From: Clostridia bacterium
GTDB lineage: Bacteria > Bacillota > Clostridia > Oscillospirales > Acutalibacteraceae
Assembly: GCA_024692685.1 (NCBI GenBank)
Contig: JAILMJ010000018.1
Span: 1 to 51,296, forward strand
DNA length: 51,296 bases
Direction of reading: 5' to 3'
Shown: in pieces, positions 23,356 to 32,262 of the stretch
How positions within the stretch are numbered: the first letter of the stretch is position 1
Layout: each line of letters opens with the position of its first letter
Translations under genes and position numbers: made by a program
The notes under the pieces: model-generated
What the model was told of the DNA's origin: nothing
Seen by the model: the letters and a program-made list of their open reading frames with translations, nothing else
Database searches by the model: none

Positions 23356-23383
23356 ACCGCCGGAAGGAACACCATCCGGCGGT
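23356..23383. terminator. Bidirectional terminator between the transporter gene and queT
   Basis: ACCGCCGGA (23356-23364) and TCCGGCGGT (23375-23383) form a perfect 9-bp stem, with AAAA on the left and TTAATTATT on the right, serving both convergent genes. Confidence 0.8.
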
Positions 23384-23393
23384 TAATTATTGT

Positions 23394-23918
23394 CTAATTG
23401 TTTTTAGGTTTATCCGCAAAAATCCGAGATTTGCGAAAAGCAAGAAAAAGAGGAATTCCTCCTATCAGACACACGGCAAGTTCGCCGAGCGCCACCTGAC
23501 ACGCATTGATAAGGAAGGCAGTGAAGCTCGCCTGAACCGAAGGCATGAGGTAAACAATCTCAATTCCGATAATTATGCCGTTGAAAACAACAGGCATAAG
23601 AATGGAAAGAATCGGGATTCCTCTGACTGTAACTTTTCTGAGCATACGGGCGGTCACTGCCGCAAGTAAAGTTGCGATTGAACCGAAAATGATATCAACC
23701 ACTCCCATAGGGCTGCCTATATTGGCTATAATGCATCCTATTGTAAGCCCCGGAATTGCTGCGGGCGTAAGCACAGGTAACACGGTCAGTGCTTCGGAAA
23801 TCCTGAATTGGACAGGGCCGTAGGCAAGACCGAAGATTGAACTCAGATAGGTTGCGGCGGCGTATATGGCCGCAATCATTGCGCCCTGTACGAGATAAAG
23901 TATTCTTTTGTCTTTCAT
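23394..23918 (-). CDS. queT: QueT-family transporter (queuosine precursor uptake, ECF subunit)
   Basis: A 174-residue membrane protein with about five hydrophobic segments. AAATYLSSIFGLAYGPVQFRISEALTVLP and NIGSPMGVVDIIFGSIATLL are the conserved stretches of the QueT (DUF988) family, which binds queuine precursors such as preQ1 for an ECF transporter. AAAGGAG is 5 bases before ATG. The leader carries a structured element resembling a preQ1 riboswitch, which fits the predicted cargo. Confidence 0.9.
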   Translation of the reverse strand: MKDKRILYLVQGAMIAAIYAAATYLSSIFGLAYGPVQFRISEALTVLPVLTPAAIPGLTIGCIIANIGSPMGVVDIIFGSIATLLAAVTARMLRKVTVRGIPILSILMPVVFNGIIIGIEIVYLMPSVQASFTAFLINACQVALGELAVCLIGGIPLFLAFRKSRIFADKPKNN

Positions 23919-23923
23919 ATTTG

Positions 23924-24001
23924 CTCCTTTTGCTGTCTAACAGCGCCTTTAGTTTTGTTCAGCACCGAGCAGGTGCCTGTCGGGAAGGTTTCGAACCGAC
24001 A
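23924..24001 (-). ncRNA. Probable preQ1 riboswitch (class III-like) in the queT leader
   Basis: Reading the minus strand: a stem TGTCGG/CCGACA (24001-23996 and 23983-23978) encloses TTCGAAACCTT. A second hairpin GCACC/GGTGC follows (23976-23962). Then comes AACAAAACTAAAGG, whose AAGG can pair back to the first loop's CCTT as a pseudoknot. A GCTGT/ACAGC hairpin (23944-23932) then sits directly against the AAAGGAG site. Pseudoknot plus SD-proximal hairpin, upstream of queT in a Ruminococcaceae-like genome, is what preQ1-III leaders look like. Class and ligand are inferred by eye without a covariance model. A -10-like TATAAT precedes it inside the end of the upstream HAD gene region. Confidence 0.65.
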
Positions 24002-24011
24002 TTATATTGTA

Positions 24012-24797
24012 TTATAAGTAATCCGCAAGAGCCTTGAGATTTTCAACTGCAACATCCGCTTTTATATCGGATGCTTCGTACATTTCGGGTGTTGTCACTC
24101 CGCTGAAAACAAGAGCGCACGGAATATTATAATTCATCCCTATGGCTATATCGGTTGCAAGGCGGTCGCCGACAAAAGCGATCTCATCTTTATCACATTT
24201 GAGAATGTCCGTAATGTAATCTACCGTAGGCCTCATAGGTTTACCGAGCACAATCGGCCTTTTACCGGTTGACGCCGCAAACATCTCTATCATTGAACCT
24301 GTATCCGGCATAAAGCCGTCGGCCATAGGACAATTGACATCCGGATGGGTTGCTATGTACTCCGCTCCGCCTGCGATATAGTTTGCTGCCCTGCGGATTT
24401 TTTCATAGGTAAGGGTTGTATCAAACCCGAGAAGGACTATGTCCGGGTCTTCATCAACAAGGTTTATGCCGGCCTTACGCATATCGCGGGTAAGACGTTC
24501 GTTACCCAGCAGATACACTTTTTTCCCGCTGTAATTCTTGTTAAGGTAAGCGGCTGCAACATGGGAGGAAACAATAATCATATCCTCCTCAACGGGGAAC
24601 CCCATATTTGCGAGTTTATCCCTGCATACCTGAACATCATTGGAAGAATTGTTGGTGAAGAAGCGGAAGTCTCTCCCTGTGGAACGGACTTTTTCAATAA
24701 ACTCTTCGGAACCTTCTATTATGTTTCCGCTCAGATAAAAGGTACCGTCCATATCTATAATGAAATATTTGGTTTTTTTAAACAGATTGCTCTTCAT
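24012..24797 (-). CDS. HAD-IIA family sugar-phosphatase-like hydrolase (NagD-like)
   Basis: A 261-residue cytoplasmic HAD phosphatase. Motif I FIIDMDGTFYLSG (about 13-25) carries the D-x-D pair, motif II FFTNNSSND (about 46), the C2 cap spans about 80-175, motif III is the Lys in VLGKPMRP, and motif IV is VGDRLATDI with its Asp pair. This layout fits the NagD/4-nitrophenylphosphatase group. The substrate is uncertain. It follows the coiled-coil gene in the rsmD-coaD operon after a 69-bp gap. Confidence 0.88.
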   Translation of the reverse strand: MKSNLFKKTKYFIIDMDGTFYLSGNIIEGSEEFIEKVRSTGRDFRFFTNNSSNDVQVCRDKLANMGFPVEEDMIIVSSHVAAAYLNKNYSGKKVYLLGNERLTRDMRKAGINLVDEDPDIVLLGFDTTLTYEKIRRAANYIAGGAEYIATHPDVNCPMADGFMPDTGSMIEMFAASTGKRPIVLGKPMRPTVDYITDILKCDKDEIAFVGDRLATDIAIGMNYNIPCALVFSGVTTPEMYEASDIKADVAVENLKALADYL

Positions 24798-24866
24798 AAT
24801 GGCACACTCTCACCTGAAAACTCACCGGAGTTATCTCAAATGAATTTCCATGCTGATATGAATTTA

Positions 24867-25637
24867 TTATTCTTCCGTATCGGCCTGAGCCCTGGCTCTT
24901 GAATTCATAAAGCCTGTCCTTGCAGACTGAATATTATTCAAACTGCTTACAAGAATTTCATCGGCATCCTTGAAGACGCTGTCAACATATTCCTCCGCTG
25001 CCGCTCTTATTTCGGCAGACTGGGAATTGGCTTTTTCTATGGCTTCCTTGCAATTGGCCTCGGCCTGTTTTTCAGCATATTGAGCCGCCTGATTTGCTTT
25101 TGAGATTATTTCCTCAGCCTGCTGTTTGGCAGCTGCCAGTGTTTCCTCTGCCTTAGCAGCCGCCTGACGTGTAATCTCATCCGCTTTGTCTTTTGCTGCA
25201 ATAACAATTATGCTGTCATCAACCATCTGGGCGGCATCTACCTGGGCGGAATTTCTTATGTTTGCCGCGTCATCATTGGCAAGGGCAACTATCTGATTTG
25301 CCTTTGCTTCAGCTTCAGAGACTCTGTTTTTGCAGTAATCATCAGTTTTTAAAACAAGGGTTCTGACCTTGTTCTCCGCCTCGGAAACAAGGGCTCTTGA
25401 CTTTTCCTGAGCCGTGGTAACTGCCTTGACAGACTCCTGCTTTGCCTTGCCGAGAAGGTTGTTTCTGTCCGCAACAATGACCCGTGCCTGGGAAATTTCT
25501 CCGGGCAGGCCGAGCCTGATTTCTTCAAGCGCAGATTTGATTGCTTCCGCGTCAACGGCAACTTTCCCGCCTCTGAGAGTTTTAGATCCGGAATCAATTA
25601 TATCTTCAATACGATTTAAAAGCTGTTCAGTATTCAT
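24867..25637 (-). CDS. Long coiled-coil protein (DivIVA-neighbour type, unknown role)
   Basis: A 256-residue soluble protein. Residues 60-225 are one long Ala/Glu/Lys-rich coiled coil of the AEETLAAAKQQAEEII kind, resembling the helical parts of ATP-synthase b subunits and DivIVA-like proteins, with no membrane segment. The N-terminal 50 residues form a short helical head. Orthologs sit beside coaD and rsmD in several Clostridia, to my recollection. It overlaps coaD by 4 bp (ATGA). A structural or scaffolding role is the most that can be said. Confidence 0.65.
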   Translation of the reverse strand: MNTEQLLNRIEDIIDSGSKTLRGGKVAVDAEAIKSALEEIRLGLPGEISQARVIVADRNNLLGKAKQESVKAVTTAQEKSRALVSEAENKVRTLVLKTDDYCKNRVSEAEAKANQIVALANDDAANIRNSAQVDAAQMVDDSIIVIAAKDKADEITRQAAAKAEETLAAAKQQAEEIISKANQAAQYAEKQAEANCKEAIEKANSQSAEIRAAAEEYVDSVFKDADEILVSSLNNIQSARTGFMNSRARAQADTEE

Positions 25638-26134
25638 TTTCCTATTCTTCTCCTTTCGTTGATTCTGGTTATGATGTCCTCATAAACCTCACGCGGAACG
25701 AATTCCGCAATATCGCCTCCGAACTCCGCAACTTGCTTAACAATACTTGAGGAGAGGAACATATTCTCCGCATTGGTAGTCATAAACACGGTTTCGAGTT
25801 CAGGATTCAGTTTTTTATTTGTCAGAGCCTGCTGGAATTCATATTCAAAGTCCGATACGGCGCGCAGACCCTTGACTATCGCGCAGGCATTCTTTTGCTT
25901 CGCATATTCGGCGAGCAAACCCACATAGGTATCAACCTCGGCATTTTCGATTTCGGAAATGCTGCGCCTGATAAGGTCAACACGTTCATCAGCTGTGAAA
26001 TAACTGTTGGGCTTATTGTAATTGACCATTACAACAACTATGACTTTATCAAATATATGTGAAGCCCTCCGGATGATATCCATATGGCCGTTTGTAATTG
26101 GGTCAAACGAACCCGGGCAAATTGCTGTTTTCAT
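25634..26134 (-). CDS. coaD: Phosphopantetheine adenylyltransferase
   Basis: A 166-residue enzyme catalysing the penultimate step of coenzyme A synthesis, adding AMP from ATP to 4'-phosphopantetheine. The T/HxGH signature is in CPGSFDPITNGHMDII (residues 5-20). VKGLRAVSDFEYEFQ and the late LSSSIVKQ complete the family pattern. AAAGGA lies 8 bases before the ATG at 26134; the longer frame upstream runs into rsmD and has no conservation. Only 4 bases separate it from rsmD. Confidence 0.96.
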   Translation of the reverse strand: MKTAICPGSFDPITNGHMDIIRRASHIFDKVIVVVMVNYNKPNSYFTADERVDLIRRSISEIENAEVDTYVGLLAEYAKQKNACAIVKGLRAVSDFEYEFQQALTNKKLNPELETVFMTTNAENMFLSSSIVKQVAEFGGDIAEFVPREVYEDIITRINERRRIGK

Positions 26135-26138
26135 ACTG

Positions 26139-26675
26139 TCAGTCCTTTCGGTAAATTGATACCGCTGTCTTTCCGTATCTGTAGTCTCTGTATTTTTTGA
26201 GTGAACCTGTTTCATCCGGCAGAGCATCGGTCAAAGCATGCTCACAAACTACCGTGCCGCCTTCTGCAACGAAAACACTCACCTCATCCAGCGCTTTTTT
26301 CATCAGGCCCGATGAGTAAGGGGGATCGAGAAAAACAAGGTCAAAAATCCGGGTATTCATTCTGAGAAAAGAAAATGCATCCATATTTACAATCTTTGAA
26401 TTACTCTCAAAGCCGGTTTTTTCAATGTTACTTTTGATAATTTTCACAGCGTTTTTATCGTTATCGGCAAACACGCAGCTTTCGGCTCCCCTGCTCAGTG
26501 CTTCTATGCCCAACTGACCGGAACCGGCAAAAAGATCCAGCACGCGTCTGCCCTCAATCTCAAACTGAATAGCGCTGAAAACAGCTTCTTTAACTTTTTC
26601 AGTAGTGGGCCTTGTGGTTTCGCCGTCAAGGGTCTTTAATGTCATACCCCTTGCACGGCCGGTTATCACTCTCAT
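26139..26675 (-). CDS. rsmD: 16S rRNA (guanine(966)-N2)-methyltransferase
   Basis: A 178-residue SAM-dependent methyltransferase. MRVITGRARGMTLKT is the usual N-terminus. TRPTTEKVKEAVF, the SAM loop LDLFAGSGQLGIEALSRGA, and the catalytic LDPPYSSG follow. It modifies G966 of 16S rRNA during 30S assembly. GGAGGT lies 6 bases before the ATG at 26675; the 12-residue upstream extension is not conserved. First gene of an operon with coaD, a common pairing. Confidence 0.95.
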   Translation of the reverse strand: MRVITGRARGMTLKTLDGETTRPTTEKVKEAVFSAIQFEIEGRRVLDLFAGSGQLGIEALSRGAESCVFADNDKNAVKIIKSNIEKTGFESNSKIVNMDAFSFLRMNTRIFDLVFLDPPYSSGLMKKALDEVSVFVAEGGTVVCEHALTDALPDETGSLKKYRDYRYGKTAVSIYRKD

Positions 26676-26713
26676 AGCAAACCTCCGGAAGCAGATACTC
26701 ATACAGCCCAAAT

Positions 26714-26743
26714 ATTATCTCACTAATAAGATATCTGTGTCAA
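26714..26743 (-). promoter_or_regulatory. Promoter of the rsmD-coaD operon
   Basis: On the minus strand TTGACA (26738-26743) and GATAAT (26714-26719) are 18 bp apart, about 40 bp before the rsmD start. Confidence 0.65.
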
Positions 26744-26784
26744 GTCACTTTTTGTAAACAGTTTTTTTACCGATTTAGTTAATC

Positions 26785-26813
26785 TTGACAAAGGTAAACA
26801 GGTATGATATTTT
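26785..26813 (+). promoter_or_regulatory. Promoter for the small membrane protein / ligase / hydrolase genes
   Basis: TTGACA (26785-26790) and TATTTT (26808-26813) are 17 bp apart, with a TG-extended -10 (TGA just before it). Divergent from the rsmD promoter. Confidence 0.65.
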
Positions 26814-26858
26814 ATTTTTATATCATATTTATTATTTAAAGTGATTTACGGAGGCTTT

Positions 26859-27026
26859 ATGAATTCCGATAAAATCAAAACTGACAAATCAAAACTCACA
26901 GCTTCAAAAAACGGCTCCGCCGGCAAAGGCGGAAATACAGGGACGGTAAAAGCCCTGCTTGGGATTGCCGATCTGGTTTTTATTGCTGTGTATTTTTTGC
27001 TTTTATGGAAAGCAAAAGGCGTTTAA
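26859..27026 (+). CDS. Small single-pass membrane protein
   Basis: A 55-residue protein with GGAGG 5 bases before ATG. The first 28 residues are basic and polar (Lys, Ser, Gly). Residues 32-50 (LLGIADLVFIAVYFLLLW) form one membrane helix, and the end is KAKGV. No family is recognised. It begins 16 bp before an O-antigen-ligase-like gene and may be a small partner of it. Confidence 0.6.
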   Translation: MNSDKIKTDKSKLTASKNGSAGKGGNTGTVKALLGIADLVFIAVYFLLLWKAKGV

Positions 27027-27042
27027 TAAGCGGTGAAAAAAA

Positions 27043-28584
27043 ATGAAAGAAAACAATTATAAGACGGACTTTATCTCAGCCCTGAGCTTGTTGATCCTGA
27101 TCTGCGTTTATCCTTTCTTTGTTACAAACAATTACCACAACATAACCATCTCAAAATACTACTTTTTCAATATCGCCTCAGTTCTCCTGTTTTTTATATG
27201 CTCATTTGCCCTGCTTATTGATGATAAACGCGGAGACAATCTTAACAGGATAAAATCAAAATTCGGCACTGCCGATTTCTTCGCCTGCCTGTTTCTTATT
27301 GAAGCGATAGTTTCCTGTATGTTTTCCGCTGACCGCATGCACGCCCTGAGCGGCACCGAAGGCAGGCACATGGGTCTTGTTACTTTTATTGCGATGGTAA
27401 CCGCGTACTTTCTCGTTTCAAAGTTTTACACATGCAGAGAAATCGATATGGCTATATTTGCGGCATCGGTTATATTTATGACGTTGTTCGGGTTCCTGCA
27501 ATTCCTAGGATTCGACCCGATGAATATGCTCAGCACGGTCGCATATCAATCTCGCAGTTATTTCATCGGCTTTGTGGGAAACGTTGATGTCTATTCAAGT
27601 TACTTGTGCCTTGCCGTCCCTCTTGTTGCCGAGCTTGCTCTTCTTTCCCGCAGCGATAAACTGCGTATACTCTGGTATGTTGCCGTCGGGGCCGGATTTC
27701 TCGGATTCTTCTCCTCAAATAGCGACAGCGGAGTTATGGGGCTTACTGTATGCCTGTTTATCCTGTTTATTCAGTCCTGCAAGCATCCGGTGTATTTCCG
27801 CAGATTCTGGACTGTTATAGCCGTATTCTTCATTTCGTCGGTCCTGTTCTATTCCGTAAATTATTTCCGCAGATATGAGGCAAGAACGGTTGAATCTGTC
27901 TTCAAATATTTGCTCAATCCTGCAATATTCATCTGCGGAATGGCAATCTGCGCAATAATTATCATACTTCTGACGAAATTTGACATTAAACAGCGCACCC
28001 TCAGAATCATCAGGATATCTGCTCTGGTGCTTACAGGTCTTCTCGCGGCGGCAACAATTATCGCCTTCATTTATTTCACATTCTTTGACAGATTTACCCT
28101 GCTCGGATATTTCGGTAACTATCTCCGCTTTGATAACTATTGGGGTTCGCACCGCGGATTTATCTGGAAGAAATGCCTTAGTGCTTACGGCTCTCTGCCG
28201 GCATTCAAAAAACTCATCGGGTTCGGAGAGGATATGGTTCCCTCCCTGCTTATAAGCAAATTCGGCACTTCTTTCTTCCCCGACGAATTCATTTACAATA
28301 TAGATAATGCCCACAGCGAACTTGTACAGTATCTTGTAACTGTCGGCTTCTGGGGATTGATATCTTATCTCGGTGTTTTCATAACCGTCATTGTAAAAGG
28401 AATTAAATCCGACAGCATAATCAAAAAGGCTGTCTGTCTCTCCGTTTTCGGCTACTTTGTGCAGGGGCTTGTCAACATCACACAGCCCATAACGACTCCG
28501 CTGATGTTTGTCTTTCTCGGCCTTGCGGCAGCAGATGTCGGCAAAAACTATGACAAAACTCTTTCTTCCGATACGGAGGAATAA
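27043..28584 (+). CDS. O-antigen ligase / Wzy-like polytopic membrane protein
   Basis: A 513-residue membrane protein with about eleven hydrophobic segments. The GFVGNVDVYSSYLCLAVPL stretch and, after a large extracytoplasmic loop, NAHSELVQYLVTVGFWGLISYL fit the Wzy_C/WaaL pattern in which an Asn-His pair precedes a glycan-transfer site. Such proteins join or polymerise surface glycans. In a Gram-positive it would act on cell-wall or exported polysaccharide. No glycosyltransferase or flippase gene is adjacent. Two lipase-like genes follow at 4 and 1733 bp, suggesting a surface-envelope role. Confidence 0.78.
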   Translation: MKENNYKTDFISALSLLILICVYPFFVTNNYHNITISKYYFFNIASVLLFFICSFALLIDDKRGDNLNRIKSKFGTADFFACLFLIEAIVSCMFSADRMHALSGTEGRHMGLVTFIAMVTAYFLVSKFYTCREIDMAIFAASVIFMTLFGFLQFLGFDPMNMLSTVAYQSRSYFIGFVGNVDVYSSYLCLAVPLVAELALLSRSDKLRILWYVAVGAGFLGFFSSNSDSGVMGLTVCLFILFIQSCKHPVYFRRFWTVIAVFFISSVLFYSVNYFRRYEARTVESVFKYLLNPAIFICGMAICAIIIILLTKFDIKQRTLRIIRISALVLTGLLAAATIIAFIYFTFFDRFTLLGYFGNYLRFDNYWGSHRGFIWKKCLSAYGSLPAFKKLIGFGEDMVPSLLISKFGTSFFPDEFIYNIDNAHSELVQYLVTVGFWGLISYLGVFITVIVKGIKSDSIIKKAVCLSVFGYFVQGLVNITQPITTPLMFVFLGLAAADVGKNYDKTLSSDTEE

Positions 28585-28588
28585 TAAA

Positions 28589-30295
28589 ATGAATAAATCA
28601 AAACATAATCCTTTGATAATTCTGCCGGGAATCAATCATTCCCAAACCTTTCTTTATGACTCTTACGGCCATCACATTAAAGACAGAAAAGGGAACGATT
28701 TGGGCGGAACATTCATTTTTCCGGATACCGATACCGCACGATTGTATTTCCCTGAGGTGAAAAGGGAAATATTCAAATCAATAGCAGCGTCAGACCCGGC
28801 TAAGGTAAAAAAAGCGGTTTACAAATTGGTATCCGAGTCTCTTTGGCCTCAGAAATGCGACAGTGACGGCAACCATGTCAACAACCTGATAACGCAGCGC
28901 AATCCACACTCGATGGCCACGTTCTCGGATGAGGAACTCCGCTGGCTTGACATTATGGTACCTATGAAGGAACTCCCCGATATCATAGGAAGGGACAAAA
29001 TATACTTCTTTACGTTTAACCTTGTGGGCGATCCTTTGAAAAGCGCCGAAGAACTTGACAGCTATATACAAAACGTAAAATCCGAAACGGGCTGTGAAAA
29101 GGTCACACTTCTCCCGATAAGCCTGGGAGGAACAATACTGACCGCTTATCTTGAATGCTTCGGTCACAGGGACATAGATAATATTGTGAATGCCGTTGCC
29201 TGCCTTAACGGAACGGACATAGTCGCGGATCTCTTTGAGAAAAATTTCAACATGTCATCCGCCTTTATTCATCACGTTTTTCCTGCGGATATCTCGGAGG
29301 AAATTGCAGGGAAGAAATCATATGGTTATATTATCGGGAGTCTGCTTCACATTCTGCCGGACAGAGTCATAAAAGCCGTCCTGGAGTCGGCGGTTGATGC
29401 CGCTCTTGATACGGTAATGATTAACTGCCCGCAAATGTGGGCTATGCTTCCGTCATACAGATATGATGACCTCGCTGACAGATATTTGTCGGACGCCTCC
29501 AAAAAGAAATTAAAAGAAAAAACCGACAGATTTCAAACCGCGAGACTGAATCTCAAAAAAAATATTCTTTCGGCTGTCGCAGACGGAGTGAAGGTTTCCT
29601 TCATTTCGGGGTCCAATCTTTCATTCGGCGAACCTGAATACAGGTTTTTTGAGGTTGTTTCATCAACCGGCAGATATAATACCGACGGTATAATAAATCT
29701 GTCATCAACCACTCTCGGAGCGACCGGTGTGCCCAACAAAGGTACCCTCGGCAAAAACTACAGGCAGAAAAAAACCAACCCGGAGTATCCGGATTACAGT
29801 TATATTTCGCCGGATAACAAAATTGACGTTTCAACCGCTCTCCTGCCGGACAGCACCTGGATTTTCCTTAACCAGCATCACGAGGTTGGAAGAAATGATG
29901 CCGTACTCAATCTCTTCATATCATTGATCCTCGGCAGAATTGACGATGTACATTCAGATCCCGTGAACTATCCTCAGTTTAATTTTTCAAGCAACACACA
30001 GTCGCTCAGAAGGCACCTTCTCCCGGAAGCGGAAAGGCTTCTCGGTAAAATTGAAAACGGCACTCTTCCTCGCGATGCAGGGATAACGGAAAAGCTCAGG
30101 GAATCGGTTGCGCAAGCGCGTGCCGTATTGGACCTGACCGTTGCAGATTCCGAAAGAGCGAAAAAATCAGCGGAAAGCATAAAGGCCGTTCTTTCTTATT
30201 TCACGGAACAGAAAAAAGACGAACAGCAATCGATAAAAGATGCTGTAATAGAAAAAATCTCGAAAAAAATCAGTCTCGGTTTACTAAAAAAATAA
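28589..30295 (+). CDS. Alpha/beta-hydrolase (lipase-like), cytoplasmic paralog
   Basis: A 568-residue protein with no signal peptide. LIILPGINHSQTFLYD is the first strand and oxyanion loop. LLPISLGGT is the nucleophile elbow, with Ser178 in PxSxGG rather than GxSxG. LLPDSTWIFLNQHHEVGRND probably carries the catalytic His. The last 80 residues are a helical charged tail ending in KKISLGLLKK. GGAGG lies 9 bases before ATG, 4 bases after the ligase stop. It is a clear paralog of the next gene (shared elbow, CPQMWA/CTNMWA, YISPDNKIDVSTALLPD-like and SDP-N-PQFN stretches). The substrate is unknown. Confidence 0.75.
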   Translation: MNKSKHNPLIILPGINHSQTFLYDSYGHHIKDRKGNDLGGTFIFPDTDTARLYFPEVKREIFKSIAASDPAKVKKAVYKLVSESLWPQKCDSDGNHVNNLITQRNPHSMATFSDEELRWLDIMVPMKELPDIIGRDKIYFFTFNLVGDPLKSAEELDSYIQNVKSETGCEKVTLLPISLGGTILTAYLECFGHRDIDNIVNAVACLNGTDIVADLFEKNFNMSSAFIHHVFPADISEEIAGKKSYGYIIGSLLHILPDRVIKAVLESAVDAALDTVMINCPQMWAMLPSYRYDDLADRYLSDASKKKLKEKTDRFQTARLNLKKNILSAVADGVKVSFISGSNLSFGEPEYRFFEVVSSTGRYNTDGIINLSSTTLGATGVPNKGTLGKNYRQKKTNPEYPDYSYISPDNKIDVSTALLPDSTWIFLNQHHEVGRNDAVLNLFISLILGRIDDVHSDPVNYPQFNFSSNTQSLRRHLLPEAERLLGKIENGTLPRDAGITEKLRESVAQARAVLDLTVADSERAKKSAESIKAVLSYFTEQKKDEQQSIKDAVIEKISKKISLGLLKK

Positions 30296-30317
30296 AACTG
30301 TTTCAGGGGGGAAATTT

Positions 30318-32174
30318 ATGAAAAAAATAATCTCTGTTCTGCTCGCAATATCATTTGTTTTTTCGATTTGCAGCGTGGCCGCGGTTGCCGCTGACGGCAC
30401 AAAAACACATTGCGGCGGTGAAGGTAATTGCAACACAGTGCCTTCAATAGTCATTCACGGAATAGGTCAGTCCAACGTATACCTTACCGACGGAAACGGA
30501 AACCGTGTTCTCGACAAGGACGGCAAAGAAATAACCTGTTTCCCGATGTACGCCGATGTCGGTGCGATTGTACGCACAGTACTTTTTCCCGTTCTTTTTA
30601 CCTTGCTTTTCCAGAAAAATATGGGTCTCTCCAAAGCTCTGAAAAAAGTGGTATACCAGCTTTTCTATATGAACATCTGTGACTCTCAGGGCAAAGACAG
30701 CAAATACTGCGAACTTGAAGAATATCCGAAATCGGTAGCCGCCTGCACCCCGGAAGAGAAGGCCACAATTTACAGAAATATTCCTCTTGAAAAATACGGC
30801 GAAATAGCGGGTGAGGATCATCTCTACTACTTCGCATACAATTCATTCGGCAACAATCTTGATATTGTTGACAGACTTTACCGCTATATAGAAATGGTCA
30901 AGGAAGAGACCGGACATGATAAGGTTAACATCGTTCCGATTTCTTTAGGCGGCGCAATTTCAAATGGTCTGCTTGAGTACTACAACGGCACCTATGAAGG
31001 CAGACCTGACGTTTATCCTTCAATCAATAAAGTCGTTTATATTGTGCCCGCTCTTGACGGTTCTTCCATAATCGGTGATGTATTTAACCTTGACCTTACT
31101 TTTCTTAATCTTGATTACCTCTACAACGGTTTCCTTGAAGGGCTGATGGATGAAAACACGGCAAGATGGATCGAGGTTGCGCTGAGAATTCTCCCCGATG
31201 ATGTCATTGAGGAAGTGCTGAACGACACCTGCTATAATCTTGTCAACGATGTCATAAGATATTGCACAAATATGTGGGCGCTCTGCCCCTCTGCCGATTA
31301 TCCCGGCGCCGCTGAAAAATGGCTTTCCGACCCGGAGATGGCCGAAATAAAGCGCCAGACGGATATGTTCTACAAGGCACAGTTAAACTCGGACGCAAAT
31401 ATAAAGAGGCTTGCGGAATTCGGAATCAAGGCTTTCAATATCGTTGATTATGATTTCCCGATTTACAATGTCGGAAACTCCTGGAACAAGGAAAACGCAG
31501 ACGGCGTTATTGACCTTGACTCAACCTCCATGGGTGCAATAAGCGCAAACTGCGGAGAAACATTACCGGAGGGTTATCAACAGGCAAACACCTATTGCTC
31601 AAATCCCGACCATAACCATATTTCCCCGGACAGGGTTGTTGACGCTTCAACCGGCCTTCTGCCCGACACAACCTTCTACTTTGACAATCAGGGGCATGAG
31701 AGTACAGCGAGAAACGATATAATACTCACTCTTGCCACAAACATACTCGCATACGATGACATAGAGAATGTTTATTCGGACCCCAATTTCCCGCAGTTTA
31801 ACCAGGCCAGAGATACAAGAGGCTTGAAAAACCTGCTGAAAGAAGCTAAAGAAGCTGACAAGTCAGGACTTACCGCCGAACAGGCGCAGGAACTTGAAAA
31901 GGCCATAGCCGACACCGAGGCTCTGCTCGCCTCAACCGTGGAAAAGGAAGGCGAAACCAAAAAGGTTGAAAAGGAACTTAAGGACGCACTTGCCAATGCG
32001 GGATTGCGCAAAGCCGATAAAGATAAAGAAAAAGAGGCGGGACTTTCAAAGAAACTGAGCCTCGGTATGCTTGATAAATTCGGCACAAACGGGCTGTCGG
32101 AGTATCCGATTGTTCTTGTTACCAAACTTTTCAGTCTGATAAAAGGTCAGCCCAAGGCAGATAAGGCTGCTTAA
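30318..32174 (+). CDS. Alpha/beta-hydrolase (lipase-like), secreted paralog
   Basis: A 618-residue protein with a standard signal peptide (MKKIISVLLAISFVFSICSV, likely cut after about residue 25 in AVAAD). PSIVIHGIGQSNVYL is the first strand and oxyanion loop. IVPISLGGAIS holds the nucleophile Ser209. LLPDTTFYFDNQGHESTARND holds the probable His. A possible membrane-associating hydrophobic stretch is at 84-98. The tail is an Ala/Glu/Lys coiled coil (about 510-575) then SKKLSLGMLDKFG, matching the end of the cytoplasmic paralog. There is no LPXTG or transmembrane anchor at the C-terminus, so it may be released. GGGGGG precedes ATG by 6 bases. Confidence 0.8.
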   Translation: MKKIISVLLAISFVFSICSVAAVAADGTKTHCGGEGNCNTVPSIVIHGIGQSNVYLTDGNGNRVLDKDGKEITCFPMYADVGAIVRTVLFPVLFTLLFQKNMGLSKALKKVVYQLFYMNICDSQGKDSKYCELEEYPKSVAACTPEEKATIYRNIPLEKYGEIAGEDHLYYFAYNSFGNNLDIVDRLYRYIEMVKEETGHDKVNIVPISLGGAISNGLLEYYNGTYEGRPDVYPSINKVVYIVPALDGSSIIGDVFNLDLTFLNLDYLYNGFLEGLMDENTARWIEVALRILPDDVIEEVLNDTCYNLVNDVIRYCTNMWALCPSADYPGAAEKWLSDPEMAEIKRQTDMFYKAQLNSDANIKRLAEFGIKAFNIVDYDFPIYNVGNSWNKENADGVIDLDSTSMGAISANCGETLPEGYQQANTYCSNPDHNHISPDRVVDASTGLLPDTTFYFDNQGHESTARNDIILTLATNILAYDDIENVYSDPNFPQFNQARDTRGLKNLLKEAKEADKSGLTAEQAQELEKAIADTEALLASTVEKEGETKKVEKELKDALANAGLRKADKDKEKEAGLSKKLSLGMLDKFGTNGLSEYPIVLVTKLFSLIKGQPKADKAA

Positions 32175-32210
32175 TCCTCTCCTTAACCACTTTAAAAGCA
32201 AACATTAAAA

Positions 32211-32242
32211 AACTCCGGATGGCTTTATGCTCATCCGGAGTT
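32211..32242. terminator. Bidirectional terminator between hydrolase and prsW
   Basis: AACTCCGGATG (32211-32221) and CATCCGGAGTT (32232-32242) form a perfect 11-bp stem. A-rich sequence on the left and CAATTTAT on the right allow stopping in both directions between convergent genes. Confidence 0.8.
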
Positions 32243-32262
32243 CAATTTATATATTGTATTAT

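Noticed and set aside
27715-28635. 306-codon minus-strand ORF
   Set aside because: It is antisense to the O-antigen-ligase-like gene, whose membrane pattern is clear, has a biased composition and no ribosome binding site.
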